Assembly: GCA_013399015.1 (NCBI GenBank)
Contig: VWZX01019989.1
Span: 596,191 to 660,190, forward strand
Direction: 5' to 3'
Origin: Galbula dea
Lineage: Eukaryota; Chordata; Aves; Piciformes; Galbulidae
DNA: 64,000 nt
A program made the position numbers and the translations under genes. Positions 55,301 to 64,000 of this stretch are shown piece after piece. The first letter of the stretch is position 1, and every line of letters starts with the position of its first letter. Below the pieces are notes generated by a model. It was not told the origin of the DNA. It was given only the letters and a program-made list of their open reading frames with translations, and searched no databases.

Positions 55301-57767
55301 AAATAAGACTATCTTATTCACCTTTTCCTATTTCATTTCTTATTTCTCTTTCATGCAGTATTTATTGTGCATTTTTCTGAATTAAGCCATGCCCTTCTTT
55401 CTTCATGTCAGTCATTCCATGTCTCTGATCACTTTTAGTCATCTGTCTCTGCCCATCTTTTAATAAGTATTATTATTAGTCCTGCCATATTTATTAAGAA
55501 AACATACTGATTCTACAAATTGATTAAATCTTTAATTATTTTTCAATGTAGGTGTATGCATCCTCCAAGTTCCCACAACATGTCATGTTTATGTGAAAGA
55601 GTTTTGGTTCAGTTTTTAACAAAAAGTATTTTCAATGTTCTTTATGGGCATTTTAACCTTTCATGTATCTGAACTACTTCTAGCTTCCTATTGATGCAGG
55701 AAAAGCATGTCTGTTGCTTAGTTTCTAAGGTGCTTTTTAAAAATAATTTATGGTTTCTTAAGTGCAGGAAAAACAGAAAATAAGAAAGAGAACCAATATT
55801 TAAATTAGAGGGAAGCCTCATACAAGGGAAATCTTAGAATCAGGTGTTTATTTTTACATATGCTTTGTGGTTTTAGAAAATTAAGTTGCAGTTGTTCCAA
55901 TTTTTTCAAGAACTTAGTATTTCATAATCAGTGCTGCAACTAGTATTTTTAGTTATTTAATACCTGTCTATGTCTGTATTTTACTATAGTGGAAAACTAA
56001 GGGAGAAGATACTGTCACACTTACCAAAAAATACTTCTTTTCTGTTGCAGTGTAAGACCTGCTCAGAGCCAAAACAAATAACCAGTTCCTCTGCAATCTA
56101 TAACAACCCCAACCTAATCAAACCAATTCCAGTGAAGCCTAGTGAAAATCAGCATCAACGAATACCTCAGCAAAGCAAGGTAAAATGTTTTGTGTGTTCT
56201 CTGACTAGCGCTGCTGTAACTGAGTAACTGCGTAGGAATATTTGTTTGAGTTGGAAGGTCAGCACAAGAATTCGAGAGGGAGCCACTCTAAGAATGATTT
56301 TAATGCAAAACTAATCTGGCTTATAAAAAAAGCTCCCCTACTCTCAACTGTTTGATGTGGAAGCATGTAAATTACAGGCATACTGTCCTGATGCCCTGAA
56401 GAAATACTAGACTTTCAAATTTCATTTTCGAAGATGCTGCTTTGATCACAAGCTGATCTAGTCAATTGCTGGACCGCAGGTTTTGTGTTCTTTTTTTAAG
56501 TGAATTCAGTTAATCTAAATAAAAGTCTCTTGATATATCATCAAGTTAAATCACATGCAAAATCTTAAAAGCTGAATTCAGCTGTGACAGGGAGGTGCAC
56601 AAGAAGCAGACCTACTCTGTATGTGGGGAGATTTCTGTCTTTTAATAATATTGTACTGATGGCTGAAAGGGAAGATGCTCTTTCATGGTATTTAAAGTGA
56701 AACCACAGCTGTCTCTCAGATTCTCTGATTTTCTCCCACATTAGCAGCTTGACAACTGTCTTCTTGCCCTTCCTATGTGACAAAACCACTAAAAATCCTC
56801 TTGGGATGAAAGAACATAGCAGTTTTCTCAGCTTTTCCTTGAGCACTGCTGGCTAAATATTGTCACCACTTAATGTAACTTATGCATGAGAGAACTATGT
56901 TTACGTTTTTCCTATGTCCCCTCACAGAATGTGGATCCTGAACCACAGCACTTGTCTTTGACAGCACTATTTGGAAAACAAGAAAAGGCAGATGTCTCAG
57001 AACCACTTAAGAAACAGCATCAAGAGAATCTTCCTGTTAGGCAGGGTGTGGTACGTTCACTGTCTTATGAAGAACCTAGCAGGCATTCCCCCTCTGTTGA
57101 GAAGCAGCTTTGCCCTGCTATTCAGAAGCTTATGGTGCGTGGGACAGACCTTCATCCACTTGCTGAGCTTCCCGAGAACCGTCTCTGTGAAAATGGCAAT
57201 ATCCACCCTGTGGGTGAGACTTTCACAGGACTCTTCCAACCTGTGACTTCTCGTGGCATTGCAACATCTCATGTAGTTCAGGATTCTGCTGGCACTCAGA
57301 GCTTATTACAGAAATTACAGAGTCAGTCAGGGTCAGTGACTAAAATGGACCCCAGTGCAACAGGATCTGTGAACTCAACAGCTTCTGTGTTCAGCAGGAC
57401 TCATGCTGCTGTTGGAGCACCAGCGGCAACAGTGAATAATATGAGCCAGCCACCTTTGGTCTATTTCAATGGATCCCTACCAGGCCAGACTTTAGAGTCT
57501 CAGACACTTGGTAAAGAACAATCCAAACTTCCTAGGCAGCCACTTTCCCTCTCTGGCAATCAAGCAGCCAATTCTGGGGTGATTTCACCTCAAGAGTTAC
57601 TGAAAAAACTTCAGATAGTGCAACAAGAACAACAGTTACATGTATCCAGCAGACCAACTTTGGCAGCTAAGTTTCCTGTTGTTACTCAAAATACCAATAC
57701 CTTGAAACCACTGGATTCCTGGATAGAAAAGACGCCGGGTACAGAAAAACAGAGTGCTCTCTTTCAG
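25244..57767 (+). CDS. DCP1B: DCP1B, mRNA-decapping enzyme subunit 1B (3' end missing)
   Basis: DCP1B is the EVH1-domain partner that activates the DCP2 pyrophosphohydrolase, which removes the mRNA 5' cap in cytoplasmic P-bodies. Seven coding exons join into 498 codons without a stop: 153, 41, 128, 67, 136, 129 and 840 nt, with intron phases 0, 2, 1, 2, 0, 0 and 0. The EVH1 domain spans about residues 8-130. The short helical motif HLSLTALFG is at 226-234, and SPQELLKKLQIVQQEQQL is at 438-455. The choice of DCP1B over its paralogue DCP1A rests on DISLAALQQHDPYI, GHRANEWEKTDVEG, CKTCSEPK and RQGVVRSLSYEEP, all as I recall them in human DCP1B (about 617 residues). The trimerisation tail (roughly the last 110 residues) is outside the window. 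The polyglutamine run of human DCP1B is absent. Confidence 0.96.
25397..26383. other. DCP1B intron 1
   Basis: It begins gtacgt and ends in a strong pyrimidine tract followed by cag. The first 200 or so bases still belong to the CpG island; the rest is ordinary sequence. The long minus-strand frame 25810-25151 overlaps this intron and exon 1 but is a by-product of the stop-poor GC-rich composition. Confidence 0.9.
26384..26424 (+). CDS. DCP1B: DCP1B coding exon 2 (residues 52-65)
   Basis: A 41-nt micro-exon encoding EKTDVEGTLFVYT and two bases of the next Arg codon. The acceptor is preceded by a long CTTTTCTTTTCTT tract and the donor is gtgagg. The residues are the second EVH1 strand pair, almost invariant between DCP1A and DCP1B (EKTDxEGTLFVY). 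The phase 2 end is completed by the first base of exon 3. Confidence 0.96.
26425..27777. other. DCP1B intron 2
   Basis: AT-rich intron with a CR1 fragment at 27024-27230. Just to its left are AT-rich direct repeats (the unit 'attaataagcata' near 26953 and again near 27007). Confidence 0.9.
27024..27230 (-). mobile_element. CR1 LINE 3' fragment in intron 2
   Basis: Read on the minus strand, this is a CR1 3' region. In + orientation it shows 'actcatagaacagtttgggt', 'gaacacttccaatgatgagg' and 'gcaacctgttccagtgtctt', each a known CR1 block in reverse complement. The terminal octamer repeat is partly eroded, indicating some age. Confidence 0.88.
27778..27905 (+). CDS. DCP1B: DCP1B coding exon 3 (residues 65-108, part)
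   Basis: It encodes the central EVH1 strands (R)SASPRHGFTIMNRLSMENR, TEPITKDLDFQLQDPFLL and YRNAR. The acceptor is ttttcag and the donor gtaagt. It ends with a single T, giving phase 1, which pairs with TG at the start of exon 4 to make the conserved Leu of the LSIYGIWFYD segment. Every residue is close to what I recall for vertebrate DCP1B. Confidence 0.97.
27967..28053 (+). repeat. 87-bp direct repeat, copy A
   Basis: The unit begins 'ttggttaaggcaggccaaat' and ends 'gaaggaagacatgct'. It matches copy B at 30336-30422 at 83 of 87 positions without gaps. Similarity stops sharply at both ends. Confidence 0.95.
28483..28568 (+). mobile_element. LTR fragment related to the 29.6-30.0 kb LTR
   Basis: It shares 'gtgacagctgaccccaactg' and the following 'accccagaccatat'-like block with the longer LTR at 29600-30050 (compare 29725-29768), plus the preceding 'gcacaagagttt' segment. 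Only about 85 bp remain. It may be a separate old LTR or a piece displaced by rearrangement. Confidence 0.7.
29600..30050 (+). mobile_element. Endogenous-retrovirus LTR in intron 3 (5'-truncated)
   Basis: It matches an avian LTR family that I remember. In order it shows 'cagggccttctctgtttctc', 'cactgccctgccagtgtgta', 'gacagctgaccccaactgac', a poly(A) signal AATAAA in 'agcaataaaagctggggg' (about 29779), 'gaatgaattccttattttgc' and 'tcttgatttttgtccttcca', and a C/G-rich end 'tgtggggctgagctgctgac'. The U3 start and terminal CA are not clear, so both ends are approximate. It has no internal viral genes. Confidence 0.78.
30336..30422 (+). repeat. 87-bp direct repeat, copy B
   Basis: Second copy of the unit at 27967-28053, in the same orientation and 2369 bp away, with four substitutions. 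It lies about 290 bp right of the LTR end. Neither copy overlaps an exon. Confidence 0.95.
35875..35950. repeat. A-rich low-complexity tract
   Basis: About 75 bases of A with interspersed C/CC and few G, of the same type as the tracts at 9931, 22851 and 60561. Confidence 0.75.
36440..36537 (+). mobile_element. CR1 LINE 3'-end fragment
   Basis: Shows 'ggggacatgatttagtgagc', 'ttggacttgatctgaggtct', 'tttccaaccataatgattct' and 'ttgattctatga', which is the terminal sequence of a common avian CR1 subfamily. Only the last 100 or so bases are present. Confidence 0.9.
42990..43181 (+). repeat. T/G-rich low-complexity tract
   Basis: About 190 bases composed almost only of T and G on the + (transcribed-sense) strand, built from irregular GTTT, GGTTTT and GGGGTTTTT units. 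It is probably the complement of the A-rich type of tract seen elsewhere, grown large. It generates a long hydrophobic Leu/Phe/Val open frame that is an artefact. Confidence 0.85.
44941..44990 (+). repeat. T-rich low-complexity tract
   Basis: T-runs broken by G or GG over about 50 bases, of the same composition class as the 42990 tract. Confidence 0.8.
47544..47610 (+). CDS. DCP1B: DCP1B coding exon 4 (residues 108-130, part)
   Basis: A 67-nt exon encoding LSIYGIWFYDKEECQRIAEL and MK, the last strand and C-terminal helix of the EVH1 domain. The acceptor is gcatttgcag, the donor gtaagt and the end phase is 2. The GIWFYD block, with its Trp in the conserved aromatic patch, is the strongest family signature in the gene. 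Confidence 0.97.
47611..49777. other. DCP1B intron 4
   Basis: It begins gtaagt and ends ctccaacttccag. No repeat family or additional exon was recognised in its 2.2 kb. Confidence 0.9.
49778..49913 (+). CDS. DCP1B: DCP1B coding exon 5 (residues 130-175)
   Basis: It encodes (N)LTQQEQFKAQQGTGTGVSPM and then MMNSANNKEVDILRML and TKAKDEYTK. The VDILRML-KAKDEYTK block is shared with DCP1A (IDILEML-RAKDEYER) and lies just after the EVH1 domain. The donor is gtgaga and the end phase is 0. Confidence 0.97.
50178..50597 (+). mobile_element. CR1 LINE fragment in intron 5
   Basis: A 420-bp CR1 piece running from the ORF2 C-terminus to the 3' end. It includes 'ctggaggagtctcaggggag', 'gcaactacctgaagggaggt', 'gacaagaggaaatggcctca', 'gcacaggctgccgagggaag' and 'ggttggacttgatgatctta', and the end 'cttaatgattctgtga'. 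It is 5'-truncated and frame-disrupted. Confidence 0.94.
52400..54400 (-). pseudogene. Unidentified degenerate coding-like stretch (candidate pseudogene)
   Basis: I do not recognise this. Read on the minus strand, several frames look protein-like but are broken by stops and shifts. Near 54360-54250 is a run containing CTDNHAIRWLATQFEERTHT, directly followed by a gtaagc donor-like sequence. Near 54060-53890 are SLTELSLYEHFSDQIPQQHE and IDLTWYHPLHLVAWLAACYQ. Near 53520-53400 is a Lys-rich part with MHKKPKGSKIKSKKG and TITDDALLKFGTVRGI. A decayed retrocopy of a cellular mRNA or a remnant of a mobile element could explain it, and chance remains possible. A short T-run at 52161-52169 might be an eroded poly(A) tail in reverse. 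Confidence 0.3.
54550..54890 (-). mobile_element. CR1 LINE fragment, 3' region
   Basis: In + orientation it shows 'ctggaaggggcctctggaga', 'tttaaatatctccatggaca', 'ctacctgttccagtgttcag' and 'cactgagaagagtctggctc', all reverse-complement CR1 blocks from the 3' UTR into ORF2. The copy is old and interrupted. Confidence 0.85.
56051..56179 (+). CDS. DCP1B: DCP1B coding exon 6 (residues 176-218)
   Basis: It encodes CKTCSEPKQITSSSAIYNNP and then NLIKPIPVKPSENQHQRIPQ and QSK, in phase 0 at both ends. The acceptor is cttttctgttgcag and the donor gtaaaa. The residues lie in the low-complexity linker that separates the EVH1 domain from the C-terminal motifs. CKTCSEPK is a DCP1B-specific sequence as I recall it. 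Confidence 0.96.
56180..56927. other. DCP1B intron 6
   Basis: A short 748-bp intron, gtaaaa to ccccctcacag-type acceptor. No repeat recognised. Its last 42 bases happen to be open in the exon 7 frame, with an in-frame ATG at 56886 that is not the true start of anything. Confidence 0.9.
56928..57767 (+). CDS. DCP1B: DCP1B coding exon 7, large exon (residues 219-498)
   Basis: An 840-nt, phase 0/0 exon encoding most of the disordered central region. It starts NVDPEPQHLSLTALFGKQEK, where HLSLTALFG is the DCP1 family helical motif (motif I). RQGVVRSLSYEEPSRHSP and QLCPAIQKLMVRGTDLHPL follow, then YFNGSLPGQTL and SGVISPQELLKKLQIVQQEQ, ending ...SALFQ before the donor gtaaat. Where human DCP1B has a glutamine run before KLPIRQG, this protein has only KKQHQENLPVRQG. 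The reading frame would run on 10 codons into the intron before a stop. Confidence 0.96.
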
Positions 57768-58142
57768 GTAAATGGGAAACTTCAACATTTAAAATAAACA
57801 AATAAATAAAAATCTAGCCATCTTTTGAACTTAGTGTTTTGCAAAGTTAGTCTGTTGCGTCGTGGCAAGTATATGTTTGTTGCTACCTTACTGCATGTCG
57901 CATAGTGTTCATTTTGCAGGTAATAATTTAAGAGCATCAAATAAGTTCTGACTTACCAAGCTGTGATACTGTAAATACTGAAGGTCACATCTCTTGCACA
58001 TCAATAATGGCCTTATTTTTTTTCCCGAGGCACTTTGAAGAGTCACAGTTTTCAGTTGCCATACTTAGTCTCAGGCTGTTGTGTGTAATTGCTAGTTAGT
58101 GGGTATAATATTCTGGGTTTAATAATTTTTCTTACAAAATTA

Positions 58143-58435
58143 TCATAGAATCATAGAATGGCTCAGGTTGGAAGGGACCTTAAAGATCATCTAGTTCCAA
58201 CCCCCCTGCCATGGGCAGGGATGCCACACGCACTAGATCAGGTTGCCCAGGGCCACATCCAGCTTGGCCTTAAACACTGCCAGGGATGGGGCCTCCACAG
58301 CCTCTCTAGACAGCCTGTTCCAGTGCCTCACCACCCTTTGGGTCAAGAACCTCCTTCTAATCTCTGACCTAAATTTCCCCTCCTTCAGCTTATGTCCATT
58401 CCCCCATGTTCTGTTGCAGTCTGACCAGGATTGGT
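58143..58435 (-). mobile_element. CR1 LINE 3' fragment in intron 7
   Basis: In + orientation it starts with the reversed terminal repeat 'tcatagaatcatagaatggc', followed by 'tcaggttggaagggacctta', 'gggatgccacacgcactaga', 'aggttgcccagggccacatc', 'cagcctgttccagtgcctca' and 'gtcaagaacctccttctaat'. It is close to an undamaged consensus, so this is one of the youngest repeats in the window. Confidence 0.95.
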
Positions 58436-60560
58436 CATAGCTTTCTCTGTGCAGGTATGCATTCCTTTGTATATCAGCTTCTAAAGGTGTTTAAAAGGCC
58501 ACTCATTTTTTAATAGCAGGTTTTTAAAGCATTTGTGCATTGGTTAATGTTGTCTTGTACTGTAGTTGTTACTTCTGGCTATTCATTAGCTATTTTTATT
58601 TGCTGTGTATTATTTTGGAAAAGGCCTTGTGTCTGAATGCCTTCAAAAAACCAAACCCCTTAATTCTGATGATTGAGGCCCTGAAAGTCAGATTGGTGTC
58701 TTAAAAAATTCAGATGTCAAGAGGCTGTTTCTCTCTCATGAATGCACTTTTCTGTTCTTCAGAAAAGCATTGTGTGCAATTACAAAATGTCCCATCATGG
58801 ACAACTATTGTCTTTGTTAACGATTTTATTTCCTGTAGCATCTTGTACATCTCAGTGTCTTTAAATGTCCTGTTTGGGGGTGCATCTAAGCCCCTTTTAA
58901 CTTCTTTTATTGTGGACAGACTATCTACAAAACTTGTGTTGTAATGGAGCCTGAGTTGTATTGGGGTCTAGAAGTTACTTATCCAAATGAAAAAGCACTT
59001 AACTTTTCAGGTCCACATCTGTCACTAGAAGTGTGACAGGTCAAGATTTCTAATTCCATGAGAGAGGTCAGAGGAAGAGGAATTTGATATAGCAAACACC
59101 CATTGCTATTTTATTCTTTTAATTAAAGCTGCATGGTTTTGGATCTGCGTGAAAGAGTTTTTGGGGGGATTAGTCATTGAAATTATTCAGAATCAATTGC
59201 TTACAGGTGGTAATCTGACTTTCCAGTGGAGTGCTGATGAATAAAAAGAGGATCTAGAGTCCCAGAAATTTACTTCTGTTTTCACTTGGAATGAAACTTA
59301 CCTGCTCTAAATCAAAGAAATTGTCTGATTCACTGGTACATGTACTGATAATATGGAGACATAAGACATTCCTACTTCAAAGGTAAAAGTGAAATGAGGC
59401 AAGTTCCAGGCTATATATTATAAGTCAGTATGCATAAGTAAAAAATCACAAATACGCTGATATATTTTCAGATGAAAAAACCCATATAGATGCTGATATG
59501 GCTAATGGCTTTATTTGTGTATATTTGAAAAAGAAAATGATGCCAGCCTTAGTTGCAATAGGGAAAGGGAATTACTGAGGTCTGACATAATGCAATTTCA
59601 ATAATTTTACTGCTTGAGTACACATAGAAAAATAGATTGTGAGAAGAGAGAAATCTTCACTGGAACAACTCCCATTCACTGCCATTATTGTGGCAGGTTT
59701 GCCTAAAAAAAAGAAAAAGGAAAAAGGAAAAAAAGGCAACTAAGTAGACTCTGTCTCACTTTGCATGGCTAGTAGATTGAGGGGTGGCTTCACAGACTGA
59801 CACAGCCACAGCTACCATCAAAACAGTGTTGAATACAGTTCTTCTGACACATTTAGGATTGCCTATGAAATTTAATACGTAGACTAATAATGATAATGAC
59901 AGTATCACTACCACTGTAGGACACCTAAAGCTCTGCAGTCTGGAAGGAATAGCCTCTTTCACATGCCAAAGAAGAAAAAGGAGAGGAGGCTGAAAAATGA
60001 AGGAATGAGTCTGTGTTGCTGTAGAGTGCCATGAATTAGCCACATTGATTGTGCCCACTTCAAAAACAAACAAAAAAAAAGGAAGATTAAAAATTTGAAA
60101 CAACTTTCCAAATCAATGTGATAACATGTTTGCTGTAGACCAGAGAGTTTAAGTGCTGCCATGCCTGCAGACAGACATTTGAGTGAAATTGAATTGGCAC
60201 AAATATATCCACACATGCTCATGCAAAATCGATCAAGCCGATTCTGACAACAAATGCAGCAAAAGGTTTGCTCTCTGTAATTATTTATCTTTTGGTATTG
60301 CCTCATCTACTACAATTCAGCATACAGAAAAAGCAAATTCTGTAAAAGTTTGGCAGGAATAGGCAGGTATCTGGACAGTGGCTGTTGTTGGAAAAATCAT
60401 CCTAAAGGAACACCCTAAATCCATCAGAAGCACTAAGAAAATGAAAGCAAGTCTTTTCCACAATTGAAACATTACAAGTCCAAGTTTAAATTGACTTGTG
60501 CTGCATCTCCATATGGTGTAAGGACTGTAATCTCCCACATGGAAAGGAAGAGACCAGTTA

Positions 60561-60622
60561 CCAAAAAAAAAAAAACCCCAAAATCAGAATAACAACAACA
60601 ACAAAATCGCAAACAAAAAAAA
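60561..60622. repeat. A-rich low-complexity tract
   Basis: About 60 bases: a run of 13 A, then ACAACAACA units and more A-runs. Same class as the other A-rich tracts. Confidence 0.75.
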
Positions 60623-63477
60623 TACTTGGAAGCATTCTGTCATTCAGTCTCATCTGATGCTAGTCCTGTTATGTGAAGTATTCCTTATGCAGCCAGTGAG
60701 TAACTTGTGCTTAAGATGCAATAAAAAAGCTTTAATTGGCAATAGGCTTTTAAGCATATACTTAGCATTTGGCACGAGTTATCTTGATTATAGATATGTG
60801 CATGTGTGTTTATGTTTATCAGGATTACGGTTTTAAAAATGCTCACAGTAACCTTGACACAAATTTATCTTTTCTTCAGAAAGCCACTTCTCTGGCAGCC
60901 TGTTTTTCTCATTTTTTGGAGCATTTTGGAGCATTTTCCATCAAAAATGTAGCTGTTAGCAAAAATGTATCTTCTGAATATGTGGATGGTACCTAGTATC
61001 TTTAGTGTGAGCAACTCAACATTACCTCTCAATTGTCCTGACTGCAGTTTCAGGATGAGATTGTAAACATGCATAGGAGGAATGCAAATAGATGCATTAA
61101 ACGTGTTTTGAAAAGTGATTTGGGATTCTGTAGTTAAACATCAATTTAAAAAATCTGTATTAAACTTGAAAGACAAAGCAATGTTAATGTTGTAGCCAGC
61201 TTTATTTTAATAGTAACTGTCTTTAAAGTTCCTGAACCATACTTAGATTAAATGTTCTCTGTTTATTTTATTAATGCCACTAAAAGCAGTTAGAGGCCCA
61301 CAGCACCCACCGGCTGCTGGTGCTCCAGAGAAGCACTTGATGCATGCAGGAGTCTGCATGTGTAGGAAGCAAGAGGGTGCCAGTTTGCATAACAGGAGCT
61401 CCAATGCGTTGCTTAGTTCATGGTGTTATGTGAATTTGCCAGCTATCATGTCATCTAGCTGCCAGCAGCCATGCAGAATATCAAACAGATACCTATCTTC
61501 ATGAGCATTTGTGCTTCAGAGAAGGAAAACTATTTACTGCAACAACTACTTTGCATGTTTTTCATTGTTCCTACTTCATTGCTGCACAACTGATGGTAGA
61601 CTCCTACTCTGTATTAATGACTCAGACATAGAAGTGTTGACCTGATAAAGCTGAATAATTCAGTAGAGGGTGGGTGAAAAGCAATTTAGGTAGATTCTGT
61701 GGGAAAGAAGTTTATCAACAGCATTTTGGAAGGGCTGTTGTGTCTTGTGAGAAGTTACTTCAAGCTAAAAGATTGGTCCAAGGGCTATTAATGTCCCCAG
61801 AGAGCATTTTCAGTGCTTTCAGCAAATGCATGATGCTATAGGAATTGTACTAGTAATGCCAAGATCAGCATCCCATTTTCTGGTGGGTGTCAGTTGTCCT
61901 AGTGACTGAAGGTGATTTGATCTAAATCTAAAATGAAAAATTGCCCTTATATTTAAGAAAACACATTTGTTTATGTAATAGTTTGTTAAATGGCAGAAGA
62001 TTTGAGCACAAACTCTTAGCAAAAAATACATTTTGATGTTTGCATGCAGAAAAAAATAATATTTTTTCTGTTCTTCTGACACATATTTTCAGTTTTGCAG
62101 CAACCCATAGATGGCAATATTACTTATTCCATATAGTCTCCATTTGATTGGCAAGTCCTACCAAAAAGCTGTTTCTCTCCAGAGAAAAGTATTTTTCATA
62201 GGCCTTTCAAATCATAACATGTATATGTGCTAGACACTAGTAACTGTATATTATTAAGAGCACAGTTTGTCTCAGGTTCTGTTTATTTTCCTTGGACTCT
62301 AGAGAGAAATGTTTTTTGATTTTGAAGGGCATGTCATCTAGGTCTTTGGCATAGTCTGTCATAGATTCAGTGATATTAGTGGAACAGTTTCTCCTCCAGC
62401 TGCTCACCACCATCCCTTTGCTGGAGATTCCTGCCCTTGGAGAGCAGTTTGTATATGCATTCTTTAAATCACATTAAGAAGAATCATCTGGTTTAAGCAA
62501 GTCCTGCCAATTTTGCATGAGGTAAATTAGAGAGAAGTTACTTTAGCTGCATGGATGAGTAGAGGAGAAGCATTGTGATCAGTATCTGGAGGTAATCAGC
62601 CTTCCACAGGCAGGAAAATAATCTTCTCCCTTACAGAACATCTGTGCACAGCCTGAAGGTCTCACTCTACAGAGGCTTGTCACTTTGGACTTATATTGGT
62701 TTTCTTCTGAAATGAACATTGTTTTTTAAACATAGGTCTATAAACATATACATTACCTTACTGTTTGGAAGCAAACCTACAATGAGTTAGGAATATCTTA
62801 ATTCATTCAAGAGCTTGTAACATAGACCTGATGATTATATGCCATGGGGCAGGAAGACAAGCTGTAGGTCAAGAGTTTCATTTTTCAGTAGTACTCTGTA
62901 TTTGGGAAACAGAAGCAATATTTACCTAAAATGTGAACTGGGAGATTTTTGCATTAGGTGCATATTGCATGCTTTCTGCTATCCATGACTCTTTCCTGAC
63001 TCCTAGTGCTTCTGATTCCCTAAATTTTGGATAAAACAGCATGAGATCTCAGTCCTCTGCATTTCATTCTAGTTCTCTTTGTATTGTAGTCTAACATTGT
63101 TCAGAAATGTCTTGGGTAGAACGATCATAACTAGGAGTAATACAAGCTACAAAAATAATGAATGTTCTTTAATATGTTCTTTAAAATTTAATACTTTTAA
63201 TATGTCTTCATATCTAGGAGATAAACCTTGGGTTTATTGTCATAATTTTAATGTTTCCTCAAAATTGAAATGTAACCTCAGTGACAGAGTGAACTGATTC
63301 AGTAGCCTTTCACCTTCATACAGTAGCAATAAATCATGCTTCAGTCCAAAGTAGAGGAGCTTTGGTAAGCTTTTATCAGTTCCTTTCTGTGTTCTGTTCT
63401 TCAGAAAAAAGATTAGATACTTGAATAGTGAGGAGATGGCTGATTAGGATTGAGATACATCTGTCCCCAGAGAGCTC

Positions 63478-64000
63478 TAAAAAAAGGCAGGTCCTGTTTG
63501 ACTAACCTGATCCCCTTCTACGATGGGGTAACTCGCTTATTAGATGAAGGAAGGGCTGTGGATGTTGTCTACCTTGACTTTAGCAAGGCATTTGACAGAG
63601 TTTCCCACAGCATTCTCCTAGAGAAGCTGGCTGCTCGTGGCTTGGATGAGCACACGCTTGGCTGGATAAAAAATTGGTTGGATGGCCGAGTCCAGAGAGT
63701 TGTGCTCAATGGAGTCAAATCCGTTTGGTGGCCAGTCACGAGCAGTGTCCCTCAGGGGTCAGTGCTGTGGCCTCTCCTGTTCAACATTTGACCATTGATG
63801 GCTTGGATGAGGGGATAGAGTGCACCCTTGGTAAGTTTGCAGATGACGCTAAGCTGGGTGGGAGTGTCGATCTGCTTGAGGGTAGGCACGCTCTGCAGAG
63901 GGACCTAGACAGGCTGGATTGATGGGCAGAGACCAATGGGATGAGTTTTAATAAGGGTAAATGTAGAGTCCTGCATTTTGGCCGTAACAACCCCCAGCAG
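63478..64000 (+). mobile_element. CR1 LINE ORF2 reverse-transcriptase fragment, runs off the window
   Basis: From the 5' truncation near 63478 the + frame reads SCLTNLIPFYDGVTRLLDEG, then VDVVYLDFSKAFDRVSHSIL (RT core with the YLDFSKAFD catalytic segment), then GWIKNWLDGRVQRVVLNGVK and VTSSVPQGSVLWPLLFNI. After a small deletion and frame change at about 63788 it resumes with DGLDEGIECTLGKFADDAKL, the FADD form of the YxDD catalytic box, and RHALQRDLDRLD, followed by a stop where Arg is expected. The 3' part lies beyond base 64000. Good coding preservation indicates a fairly recent insertion, but it is dead on arrival because it is 5'-truncated. Confidence 0.94.

Larger units (their letters stand above)
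49914..56050. other. DCP1B intron 5 (6.1 kb)
   Basis: Bounded by gtgaga and ttctgttgcag. It contains CR1 pieces at 50178-50597 (+) and 54550-54890 (-). Between them, at about 52.4-54.4 kb, the minus strand carries interrupted coding-like frames, listed separately. Confidence 0.9.
57768..64000. other. Start of DCP1B intron 7
   Basis: It begins gtaaat. I looked for the remaining coding exons (family sequence after the Gln at 498 and the C-terminal trimerisation helices) and found none, so the intron continues past the window. It contains CR1 pieces at 58143 and 63478 and A-rich tracts at 59705-59740 and 60561-60622. Sequence at 60150-60500 and 61270-61510 has no repeat features. Confidence 0.8.

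Noticed and set aside
56886..57797. 303-codon single-exon gene reading
   Set aside because: It is DCP1B exon 7 plus readthrough into introns 6 and 7. The acceptor before 56928 and the donor after 57767, together with family alignment, show the true limits.
59756..60306. Two overlapping 115-codon minus-strand frames
   Set aside because: Hydrophobic, Phe/Leu-rich translations that include the complement of A-runs; no recognisable domain.
57768..64000. Search for DCP1B exons 8 and 9 (C-terminal trimerisation region)
   Set aside because: No splice-flanked segment encodes the expected sequence; they most likely lie beyond the right edge.
1..64000. CRISPR arrays, tRNA or rRNA genes, bacterial-type operons
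   Set aside because: No regularly spaced repeats, no tRNA cloverleaf with A/B boxes and no ribosomal sequence seen; the spliced gene and CR1 repeats show this is vertebrate nuclear DNA.

Overview
The window is vertebrate nuclear DNA, almost certainly from a bird. Two things point there: the interspersed repeats are nearly all CR1 LINE fragments with the avian 3' ends (octamer-like ATTCTATG / ATTCTGTG tails), and the single recognisable gene has a vertebrate exon-intron structure with long AT-rich introns and a CpG-island promoter. Two LTR-type elements resemble families I remember from bird genomes. I cannot name the species.

The one gene is DCP1B, encoding decapping enzyme subunit 1B, on the + strand. 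Seven coding exons can be joined across good GT..AG junctions (25244-25396, 26384-26424, 27778-27905, 47544-47610, 49778-49913, 56051-56179, 56928-57767). They give 498 uninterrupted codons, from the start Met to the end of the large exon 7. The last roughly 110 residues, including the C-terminal trimerisation segment, must lie to the right of the window.

Layout. (1) 1-24.75 kb is gene-free upstream DNA: CR1 pieces at 2.2, 3.5, 5.7-6.1, 7.2, 13.1-14.5 and 15.8-16.7 kb, a complete-looking solo LTR at 7993-8315, a probable LTR piece at 19.3-19.7 kb and A-rich low-complexity tracts. In mammals the neighbour on this side is CACNA1C in the divergent orientation, but I see none of its coding exons here. 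(2) 24.76-25.6 kb is a CpG island with GC boxes, an inverted CCAAT box and an RFX X-box-like site, leading into DCP1B exon 1. (3) 25.4-57.8 kb is the DCP1B body. Intron 3 is 19.6 kb and holds a second LTR, an 87-bp direct duplication and a T/G-only tract. Intron 5 holds two CR1 pieces and a minus-strand stretch with interrupted coding-like frames. (4) 57.8-64 kb is the start of intron 7, with a CR1 piece at 58.1 kb and a fairly well preserved CR1 reverse-transcriptase fragment running off the right edge.

Functionally there is one system: DCP1B is the EVH1-domain activator of the DCP2 mRNA-decapping enzyme in P-bodies. I found no tRNA, rRNA, CRISPR or operon-like structure and no convincing undescribed multi-gene system. 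The observations most worth following are the solo LTR with its 20-bp perfect terminal inverted repeat, the 95%-identical 87-bp duplication in intron 3, and the unidentified minus-strand coding-like stretch in intron 5.
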